Assembly (NCBI GenBank): GCA_003136335.1
Contig: PLEA01000501.1
Location: 3,372-8,401, forward strand
DNA: 5,030 nucleotides
Source of the DNA: Acidobacteriaceae bacterium
GTDB lineage: Bacteria > Acidobacteriota > Terriglobia > Terriglobales > SbA1
Direction: 5' to 3'
The notes beneath the pieces were generated by a model. The model saw only the letters and a program-made list of their open reading frames with translations, was not told the origin of the DNA and did not search any database. Of this stretch, positions 1-5,030 are shown in pieces; the first letter of the stretch is position 1; the number at the start of each line of letters is the position of its first letter. The translations under genes were made by a program, and so were the position numbers.

Positions 1-1
1 G

Positions 2-463
2 GTAACCCATCTGGGGCCGGGCTCGGCGCGGGATGTCATTGCCGAATTATTGAATGGATCGCGGTTTAACTATGTACTGCTGGGCTCCTCGGCGGACAGC
101 TCCGTGCTGACGCGCGTGGTGCTCGTGGCAAAAACCGGACCGGATGCGAATCCCAATACCCCTCAAATAGCCGAACAGCAACCGGGGATGCAACACCCGG
201 GAATTTCGGGCGCACCGGGGATACAACTTGACGCAAATGGTGCGGAAGCAAACCAGGAAAACACGGATGACGCCGCCGACCAGGCGGCCGCGGAGGCGGA
301 ACAACCGCCTGCCCCTTCGGATCAGCCGGGCGTGAAGACTCCGCAGCAGATGCTGCAGGATATGCAGCAGCGACAGTTGCAGCTCCAGCAGCAACAACAG
401 TCCGGGCAACCTCCCGTTCCGGCCCCGGTCGTGCCGCCGCAGCCCCCACAGCAGCAACAATAA
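2..463 (+). CDS. C-terminal part of a secretin-N/STN-like protein with a Pro/Gln-rich tail (5' partial)
   Basis: The frame is open from the window edge, so the true start lies upstream; the ATG at 53 is internal. The 153 visible residues end at TAA (461-463). Residues 8-44 (SARDVIAELLNGSRFNYVLL, then a Val/Leu-rich strand ending VVLVAKT) resemble the last helix and strand of the small secretin-N/STN domain, as found in exported proteins that often carry a signal peptide. After it the chain is low complexity: a Gly/Pro/Gln linker (45-80), an acidic Ala/Glu/Asp stretch (80-102), then a Gln/Pro-rich tail with a QQQQQ run at 129-133 and a PQPPQQQQ end. The tail is probably disordered and may lie in the periplasm; this is inferred. 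Similar tailed proteins are, to my knowledge, common in Acidobacteria. I cannot name a function. It converges with the next gene and is followed at once by a terminator. Confidence 0.75.
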   Translation, partial: VTHLGPGSARDVIAELLNGSRFNYVLLGSSADSSVLTRVVLVAKTGPDANPNTPQIAEQQPGMQHPGISGAPGIQLDANGAEANQENTDDAADQAAAEAEQPPAPSDQPGVKTPQQMLQDMQQRQLQLQQQQQSGQPPVPAPVVPPQPPQQQQ

Positions 464-470
464 GCATTGA

Positions 471-496
471 GGCCGCGCTCAGAGGCGCGGCCTTTT
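471..496 (+). terminator. Rho-independent terminator of the Pro/Gln-tailed gene
   Basis: Seven bases after the stop codon, GGCCGCGC (471-478) pairs perfectly with GCGCGGCC (485-492). The loop is six bases and a TTTT run (493-496) follows, with more A/T beyond. The eight-pair all-GC stem and T-run are classic for + strand termination. Read on the - strand, the stem is followed by TCAATGCTT, a poor U-tract, so it would end the converging transcript only weakly. Confidence 0.85.
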
Positions 497-526
497 CAAT
501 TTAACCTGGGTCTTTAGCTCACGAAG

Positions 527-1894
527 TTAGGGGTGGTTTCCACGAATACTTTCAGAGCGGGGCGCGAGCCGAATCGCAACCGGCGAATCGCTCGCAGTCA
601 TGGTTTTCTGGAGGAGATCCCAGTCACGCTCTACTTCTGTTTCTGATAGTCCCTTCTGCGATCCGCTCCGCAATTCAGACTGAAGGCGCGCCTCGAGCAG
701 CTGACGCTCCATTTCGGGAGGAGCGCCTCCGTTCAAGACATTGTCAGCGGCGACGCCGATTTGCACCCGACTCTCTCCAACCTGCACTTCAAGAACGGGC
801 CGGCCTTGATCGTCGACGCCGGTCTTGGCTTTCGATTGCAGTCTCGCCCACACCTTGTCGACTTTCCCTCCCGATTTTTCCGGGTAAGCGCCGGCCAGGA
901 AATGTTTCAGTTGCTGTTGGTAGGCTCGGCGATCTTCGGGGTCAAGCGGCCGCTCCGGGGCTCCGCCGACCACGAAGACCATGGCGTTGCGCGCCGGCTC
1001 GAAGTGGCCGGCGCCGGTGCCGACGTAGACCGCGGCTACGCATCCCGCAAAAATGGGGCTGACCACGACGCTGGGCACTATATACTTTTTCGCCTTAAAG
1101 AAAGATTCGACCACGCCATGCACATTTGTACTGCGCGGCATGCTGCCGGGAACCTGCGAGATGATGAGCCGCGAAAACTCCAGTTCGGGATGACGCGCAC
1201 TGAACTTGGTGAGCATTTTCGCAATCTGTTTCGGCGTGGTAATGCCAACGTCGGCAACCAAGCTGCGATGCAAAGATTTCGGATAATAGAAGTTGAGCAC
1301 ACCTTTGGCGAAATCGGCGCAGTTGTTCGTAGCAAGGTGGAAATGAGACTGGTTCGGCGACGCATTGTATTTGCGAATCAGCGCATCGTCCTGTTCTGGG
1401 GTGGTTTCAATTTCGAAGCCGTAGATGGCGCGATCGTAGGAAGATCCGACGAGTTGGTACCAGTTCCCGCCGGGAGTTTCGCCATGCTTTACGTCGGGGA
1501 CAATGTCTTCCAGATATTTGCGGCGATAGCGGTCGCGCAGGAAGGCGGCCATCTTCCCGTTGGCGAATAATGGCACGTCTTCGGGGCGTTCGACCGCATA
1601 GAGGTAAGGAATCAGAGGAATCGCAACCCAATCGTATCCCCCCACGCCATCGTAGCGGCTGAGGACGATCCCAGTTTCTCCGGGGGAACAATGGCGCAGA
1701 ATGAGGGGGGTATCGGCGCACACGCCGGAAAGATAGACGGCAGCATGACCGGTCGCGGTAAAGAATCCCATCTTGCCGTAGGGCTCTTCAAGCAGGAGAG
1801 TGGCCGAGGCGCTCGCCAAAGAGGCGCAAGCCAAGACCATTCCGACTAACTTGCTGAAAACGCGCCGCATTGGTTGAATGTGGCGTGGAAACAT
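527..1894 (-). CDS. Exported or membrane protein with a permuted papain-like (NlpC/P60, DUF4105 or LRAT type) fold, function unknown
   Basis: The product has 455 residues. An N-terminal export signal has basic residues at 10-16 and a hydrophobic core VGMVLACASLASASA (17-31). Cleavage after ASA-31 is plausible; VLAC-23 could alternatively serve as a loose lipobox. Residues 48-55 (TGHAAVYL) and 190-195 (NNCADF) give a His-first, Cys-later order, as in circularly permuted papain-like hydrolases, where NC followed by an aromatic-containing helix carries the nucleophile. The candidate pair is His50 and Cys192. A second hydrophobic stretch at about 271-293 could be a membrane anchor. A charged C-terminal region (about 315-455) matches nothing I know. 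The ATG at 1894 has GGGGGAG upstream but only one base away. The Met at residue 9 (1870) would give a tidier signal peptide but has no visible Shine-Dalgarno. A peptidase, amidase or acyltransferase role is inference only; substrate unknown. Confidence 0.8.
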   Translation of the reverse strand: MFPRHIQPMRRVFSKLVGMVLACASLASASATLLLEEPYGKMGFFTATGHAAVYLSGVCADTPLILRHCSPGETGIVLSRYDGVGGYDWVAIPLIPYLYAVERPEDVPLFANGKMAAFLRDRYRRKYLEDIVPDVKHGETPGGNWYQLVGSSYDRAIYGFEIETTPEQDDALIRKYNASPNQSHFHLATNNCADFAKGVLNFYYPKSLHRSLVADVGITTPKQIAKMLTKFSARHPELEFSRLIISQVPGSMPRSTNVHGVVESFFKAKKYIVPSVVVSPIFAGCVAAVYVGTGAGHFEPARNAMVFVVGGAPERPLDPEDRRAYQQQLKHFLAGAYPEKSGGKVDKVWARLQSKAKTGVDDQGRPVLEVQVGESRVQIGVAADNVLNGGAPPEMERQLLEARLQSELRSGSQKGLSETEVERDWDLLQKTMTASDSPVAIRLAPRSESIRGNHP

Positions 1895-1925
1895 ACTCCC
1901 CCAGAGGACTCAATCTAACCCACTT

Positions 1926-1931
1926 AATATA
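1926..1931 (-). promoter_or_regulatory. Possible -10 element upstream of the permuted-papain-like gene
   Basis: On the - strand the hexamer TATATT lies about 32 bases upstream of the ATG at 1894, in an A/T-rich patch within GC-rich DNA. No convincing TTGACA-like -35 sits 16-18 bases upstream; the best there is ACTGAT. This is weak support, based on position and base composition. The rest of the 188-base gap (1895-2082) shows no tRNA or clear ORF. Confidence 0.25.
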
Positions 1932-2082
1932 GAACCCTTTAGGCAGAGATCAGTTGCTGGTAATCGGAAAAACCAGTCACGGGAGTTCCAGCAAATTAGG
2001 GTCGGGAAACCCTTATAGCTTGGCGAAGATAAAACGAAGATGAAAGGTCAAAACCTTCGAACTCTCGGGAGACCGTGGTGTA

Positions 2083-3165
2083 CTATTCCGTGGGCGTCGT
2101 TAACCGCGTTCTGGCCCACTGTGCGCTTTCCGCAACGGATTCGTCTTCATCGCCAGCCAACTGATCGAGCAAAGGAAGGAATTCTTGGTTTCCGCTGTTT
2201 CCCATGGCGATAGCGGCATTGCGGCGGAGGCCATTGCGCTTGGTGCGACGGATCGGCGATCCGCGGAAGGCTCCGCGAAATTCCTCTGCGGACATTTCGG
2301 CGAGCCACGTAAGAGCGGGGTTCACCAAGCCGGCACGAGGTTCAAATTCGGGCACCATCGATGCCGGGGCTTTGCGGTTCCACGGGCAAACATCCTGGCA
2401 AATGTCGCAGCCGAACACGTGACGGCCCATCCCAGCGCGAAGACCCTCTGGGATCGATCCACGTTTTTCGATCGTGAGATAAGAAATGCATTTGTTGGCA
2501 TCGAGTTGGTACGGGCCGAGCAGCGCATCAGTCGGGCAGGCGTCGATGCATCGGGTGCAGGTGCCGCATCGGTCCGGGGCGGGAACGTCGGGCGCGAGTT
2601 CGAGGGATGTGAGGATTACTCCCAAGAAAAGCCACGAGCCTTTTTTCTGATCGATGATGCAGGTGTTCTTCCCGATCCAGCCCACTCCCGCATACTTCGC
2701 ATAAAGGCGCTCGACGATCGGCCCGGTGTCAACGTAGCTGCGAGTGGTGAGGGTCGGCTGTAACTCTGCGGGCACGGTCTGATGCACGGCGGCTTCCACC
2801 TGCTTCAGGCGGCGCAGGACCGAGTCGTGGTAATCTTCGCGGCCCCAGGCGTAACGAGAAATCCATCCGTGGTCGGAGTCGTGCACTTCCGTGGAGTAGG
2901 GATTTCCTGTGTTGTAGTTGATGGCGCAAACCACAACGCTTCGTGCCCAAGGCGCGACGCGAGCAAGCGAGCCCCGTTTGAGATCTCCGCGATCATCTCG
3001 CGCTTCCATGTATTTCATTTCGCCGGCATGCCCAGCGGCAATCCATTTAGGAAAATGTTTGAGTTCGGGGGCATCGGCAGCAGGAGCAATGCCCGCAAGA
3101 TTAAAACCGGCCTCCGCGGCTGCCCGCTGGATAACGGCTTTTAGATCGCTGATCTGACTTGCCAG
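2083..3165 (-). CDS. queG: Epoxyqueuosine reductase QueG, probable CTG start
   Basis: QueG reduces epoxyqueuosine to queuosine at the wobble position of GUN-anticodon tRNAs, using cobalamin and two [4Fe-4S] clusters in the cytoplasm. In the 360-residue model, SYVDTGP holds the conserved Asp146, the proposed proton donor, and GWIGKNT (162-168) follows. A ferredoxin-like region has C200, C203, C206, C210, then C226, C253, C256 and C260, the full eight-Cys set. A C-terminal HEAT-like segment runs from about 306 to 355. The first ATG is at 3018, but the 49 codons upstream encode typical QueG N-terminal sequence (LKAVIQRAAAEAGFNLAGIA, later GHAGEMKYM). No ATG, GTG or TTG occurs in frame before the TGA at 3169-3171. 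A CTG at 3165 lies six bases after AAGGAG, so I chose it. It follows the second DUF507 gene by 39 bases and is probably co-transcribed. The family call is very secure; the start is less so. Confidence 0.95.
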   Translation of the reverse strand: MASQISDLKAVIQRAAAEAGFNLAGIAPAADAPELKHFPKWIAAGHAGEMKYMEARDDRGDLKRGSLARVAPWARSVVVCAINYNTGNPYSTEVHDSDHGWISRYAWGREDYHDSVLRRLKQVEAAVHQTVPAELQPTLTTRSYVDTGPIVERLYAKYAGVGWIGKNTCIIDQKKGSWLFLGVILTSLELAPDVPAPDRCGTCTRCIDACPTDALLGPYQLDANKCISYLTIEKRGSIPEGLRAGMGRHVFGCDICQDVCPWNRKAPASMVPEFEPRAGLVNPALTWLAEMSAEEFRGAFRGSPIRRTKRNGLRRNAAIAMGNSGNQEFLPLLDQLAGDEDESVAESAQWARTRLTTPTE

Positions 3166-3171
3166 GGATCA

Positions 3172-3177
3172 CTCCTT
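3172..3177 (-). promoter_or_regulatory. Shine-Dalgarno AAGGAG that sets the queG start
   Basis: On the - strand a perfect AAGGAG is followed by six bases (TGATCC) and then CTG at 3165. The TGA in that spacer is in the queG frame, so translation cannot begin further upstream. The site is about 150 bases from the first ATG of the frame (3018) and so cannot serve it. A GTG overlapping the last base of AAGGAG is in another frame and soon reaches a stop. The spacing is ideal for initiation at CTG. Confidence 0.7.
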
Positions 3178-3204
3178 AGAAGCGATGCCAGATGGAAGGA
3201 ATTG

Positions 3205-3480
3205 CTAAACGCCCAGCTTCTTCACTTCCTCGCTGTAATACTTGCGGTAGAGGATGTCCCACTCTTGCGAGCCTTCGAGGATGGTGCGTTTCTGGCTCTC
3301 GATTTTCTGCCGGGCGGCAACGTCGATTCGGGCTTCCCGATTGAGCAGTTCTTCCAGAATTTTTCGGGTTTCCTGGCGGATGGTGTTGGGGTCTTCGATA
3401 AACTCGACCTCGTCCATCTGCTTCAACACGTCGGAAACGGCCCGGGCCAGCACGTTGACTTTGTCGCGGCTGAGTCTCAC
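3205..3480 (-). CDS. DUF507 family protein, second of a tandem pair
   Basis: The product has 91 residues, is highly charged and looks almost wholly helical, with no signal peptide or membrane segment, so it is probably cytoplasmic. The opening MRLSRDKVNVLARAVSDVL and the C-terminal block EGSQEWDILYRKYYSEE (69-85) are what I recognise as DUF507 features. The family's function is not known. The start is GTG, overlapping the TGA of the upstream gene in the sequence GTGA, which implies translational coupling. A partial Shine-Dalgarno (AAGGCGG) lies about five bases upstream, inside that gene. Length fits the short, one-unit form of the family. It aligns in outline with its neighbour (both begin with an LS-x3-V-x2-LAR-like pattern), so the two look like old paralogues. 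queG begins 39 bases downstream. Confidence 0.85.
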   Translation of the reverse strand: MRLSRDKVNVLARAVSDVLKQMDEVEFIEDPNTIRQETRKILEELLNREARIDVAARQKIESQKRTILEGSQEWDILYRKYYSEEVKKLGV

Positions 3481-3755
3481 AGCACCGCCTTGTACTTGCG
3501 CACCAGTTCGGTCTTCACCTTGCGGAACATTTCCTGGTAATTGGCGCCGCTGTTGCGCATCTCGTCAGAATAGGCTTCGAGGATGACGCGCACTTCGTCG
3601 TTAATGCGGTCCTCCAGCGAGAGTTCGTCGACCAAAGCAGCATTCACTCGCTCGGTCACCGCGGGAACCCTCGAGGTCTCGATGAACTTGCCAGCAATCA
3701 GTTTCTTGGTGACTTCACGGGCCAGATGGCCCACATATTCTTTGGAAAGAAGCAT
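3477..3755 (-). CDS. DUF507 family protein, first of a tandem pair
   Basis: The product has 92 residues and is rich in Glu, Lys and Arg. It is predicted helical and cytoplasmic, without Cys or an obvious enzymatic motif. The N-terminus LSKEYVGHLAREVTKKLI parallels that of the next protein. The C-terminal third (SDEMRNSGANYQEMFRKVK, 63-81) occupies the place of the EGSQEWD block there but is divergent. This supports a paralogous DUF507 pair whose members may have specialised or may form a heteromer; that is inference. The ATG at 3755 fits the family start but has only a weak, distant purine stretch (AGGACG, about 12 bases upstream). The stop overlaps the GTG of the next gene by four bases. As the first gene of the apparent DUF507-DUF507-queG unit, it would carry the unit's promoter in the 117-base gap behind it. 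Confidence 0.8.
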   Translation of the reverse strand: MLLSKEYVGHLAREVTKKLIAGKFIETSRVPAVTERVNAALVDELSLEDRINDEVRVILEAYSDEMRNSGANYQEMFRKVKTELVRKYKAVL

Positions 3756-3872
3756 CTGTGGATTGGGCGTCCTGCGTGCAACAGTTTGTCAGTTATGAAT
3801 AAAAAAGTGTAACACAGCGGAGCATTGGGCCGCGTCAGATGGTGGCTGAATTTGGATGAAAACAAGTTCCTG
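3756..3872 (-). promoter_or_regulatory. Intergenic gap that probably holds the DUF507-queG promoter
   Basis: This 117-base gap between the TPR gene and the DUF507 pair has an A/T-rich core (about 3791-3813; - strand reads TTACACTTTTTTATTCATAA), unlike the GC-rich genes around it. That fits a promoter, but I could not place a -35/-10 pair with good spacing. No strong hairpin plus T-run is visible for the TPR transcript, so read-through into the DUF507 genes is possible. Confidence 0.3.
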
Positions 3873-5030
3873 CTAGGGAATTTGAGCCGGAGGCTGGTCG
3901 CGCAGGATATAAACAAATTGCCGGATCTCGTGGCGTTCGCGTTCTACCTGCTGCGCTGATTCTTTGGCGATCTGGTCATAGATGTGGAGCTCAGCTTTGG
4001 CCTTCGCGGCTTCTCCAACCTGGCGATAAGCCTGAGCCAAGCGATAATGCGCCTGATCCATTTTCGGATCCGCCTGAATGGCTTGCTGGTAATCGGAAAT
4101 CGCTCTCGGATAATCTTTCTGCTCGGAGTGGAGAACTCCCAGTTGGAGGTAGGCAGCGGCGAACTTCGGATCGAAATGAATCGCATTGTTTAGCAGAGAT
4201 TCGATCTGCGCCGCACGGGCCGTGTCCGGTGAACCCCTCCGCAGTTTCCAAAGTCCGACTGCATAGTAGAAGTTCGCCTCGGCGTTCCCCGGTTGCTGCG
4301 TAACAAAACGGTGTAGTTTGTCGACAATTTTCTCCGAGGGCGTGGGCTCCGCGCTTTGCAGCCTACCCAGAAAAATATAGGGGATGGAATCGTCAGGATT
4401 CAGGTCGGATGCTTCGCAAATTCTCTCCACGGCCTGATCGTAGGAGCCGCGGGCAAACCAGGCTGCGCCCAGTCCGATCAACATGCGGACGGAATGAGGG
4501 AACAGACGGCTGCCCTTGGTGAAGACTTCCGCGGCGGGCTCCGGAGCGTGGTGCAGCAGAAGTTCGGATCCCCAATCGAAAATATAGGGCTCGCGCGGAT
4601 CCATTTCAGCGGCCCGCTGGTACTCACGCACAGCCTCCAGGGAATTGCCCAGTTTTTCTTGCATATCGCCGAGCAGGTGATGGAGTTCGGCTTTGTCCTC
4701 ATGCACAAGTAAGGCTTGGGCACTCTCGCACGCCCGCACATAATTGCCAGCGTGCGCGTTGGCCAGCGCCAGATCGTAGGAATTTTCGTAGTCGTTGGGT
4801 TGGAGTTCGCCGGCGCGCTCCAGATACGCGAGAGCGTCGCGCGCTTTCCCGTTCCCGTCCAACACTTGGCCCAGAAGATGATTCACCTGAAAGCTGTGGG
4901 GTTCGCGTTCCACACTCTCGCGCAGCGATTTCTCTCTCTCCGACGTGGCAACAGGCTGGGCCGCGGCGGGGGCTTTGCTTAGGGAAACCGTTTCCTTGGC
5001 AAGAGTTTCCCGGGTTCGCACAATCGTGTC
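3873..5030 (-). CDS. TPR-repeat protein (5' partial)
   Basis: The frame is open to the window edge, with 385 residues visible. A GTG at 5021 could be a start, but sense codons precede it and no Shine-Dalgarno can be judged, so I treat the gene as truncated by the window. Numbering from that GTG, residues 1-42 are an Ala/Ser/Glu-rich linker. From about 43 to 354 the chain is tandem 34-residue tetratricopeptide units, with the usual small and aromatic positions and closing Pro. Clear units include VREYQRAAEMDP (131-142), ERICEASDLNPD (199-210) and AISDYQQAIQADP (307-319). A degenerate unit around 222-246 and an extended one around 247-286 break the spacing. The end (355-382) is a charged helix and a short Pro-rich tail. 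TPR arrays are protein-binding scaffolds; the partner and cell location cannot be read here, since any signal peptide would lie outside the window. Confidence 0.85.
   Translation of the reverse strand, partial: DTIVRTRETLAKETVSLSKAPAAAQPVATSEREKSLRESVEREPHSFQVNHLLGQVLDGNGKARDALAYLERAGELQPNDYENSYDLALANAHAGNYVRACESAQALLVHEDKAELHHLLGDMQEKLGNSLEAVREYQRAAEMDPREPYIFDWGSELLLHHAPEPAAEVFTKGSRLFPHSVRMLIGLGAAWFARGSYDQAVERICEASDLNPDDSIPYIFLGRLQSAEPTPSEKIVDKLHRFVTQQPGNAEANFYYAVGLWKLRRGSPDTARAAQIESLLNNAIHFDPKFAAAYLQLGVLHSEQKDYPRAISDYQQAIQADPKMDQAHYRLAQAYRQVGEAAKAKAELHIYDQIAKESAQQVERERHEIRQFVYILRDQPPAQIP

Noticed and set aside
47..467. Two - strand open frames opposite the Pro/Gln-tailed gene
   Set aside because: Their Leu/Arg-rich and Ala/Pro-rich products are the complement of a CAG/CCG-rich low-complexity coding stretch. 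The + strand frame carries the domain-like start and is followed by a proper terminator.
761..1570. A 269-codon open frame on the + strand opposite the permuted-papain-like gene
   Set aside because: It lies wholly inside the 455-residue gene, whose signal peptide and motifs are convincing. The antisense product is low in recognisable motifs and rich in Arg/Gly/Val, typical of a GC-rich shadow frame.
1998..2013. Hairpin AGGGT/ACCCT in the gap between queG and the next gene
   Set aside because: It has a five-pair stem with a six-base loop and no T-run on either strand. Such pairings are expected by chance.
2044..2057. Small hairpin (AAGGT, loop CAAA, ACCTT) after queG as a possible terminator
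   Set aside because: The stem is only five pairs and A/T-rich, and on the - strand it is followed by an interrupted T stretch. It is too weak to call.
2185..2763. A 192-codon + strand open frame opposite queG
   Set aside because: It is antisense to strongly conserved QueG sequence, including the Fe-S cysteines, and has no family resemblance of its own.
3480..3480. Apparent frameshift between the two DUF507 genes that would make one longer protein
   Set aside because: Each reading frame has its own family-like N-terminus and a complete length, and the overlap is a standard GTGA stop-start junction, so two genes are the simpler reading.

Overview
The window is GC-rich, densely coded bacterial chromosome. 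It holds one gene fragment on the + strand and five genes on the - strand, all with short gaps. The mix of genes suggests an acidobacterium (Terriglobia-like): a Gln/Pro-tailed protein with a secretin-N-like end, a tandem DUF507 pair beside queG, and a long TPR protein. This is an inference from gene style, not a phylogenetic result, and other GC-rich soil lineages remain possible. No tRNA, rRNA, CRISPR array, insertion sequence or phage gene is visible.

Left end (1-526): the 3' end of a + strand gene with a small secretin-N/STN-like end and a long Pro/Gln-rich tail. A strong intrinsic terminator follows it. The next gene converges on it from the - strand. That gene (527-1894) encodes an exported or membrane-bound protein of unknown function whose GHAAVYL and NNCADFA motifs suggest a circularly permuted papain-like (NlpC/P60, DUF4105 or LRAT type) hydrolase. 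A 188-base spacer (1895-2082) separates it from the genes upstream.

Centre (2083-3755, - strand): a compact likely operon, transcribed right to left. Two short paralogous DUF507 genes overlap by 4 bases (GTGA). After a 39-base gap comes queG, the cobalamin- and Fe-S-dependent epoxyqueuosine reductase that completes queuosine synthesis in tRNA. The queG reading frame clearly continues about 49 codons upstream of its first ATG. It reaches an in-frame stop that overlaps a perfect AAGGAG Shine-Dalgarno, and a CTG lies six bases beyond that. A CTG start giving a 360-residue protein is the best reading. The shorter ATG model would remove part of the N-terminal catalytic domain.

Right end (3873-5030, - strand): a TPR-repeat protein whose 5' end lies outside the window. 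It is 117 bases upstream of the DUF507 pair and may or may not be co-transcribed with it.

I see no clear new multi-gene system. The points most worth a second look are the CTG start of queG, the coupled DUF507 pair beside it, and the uncharacterised permuted-papain-like protein.
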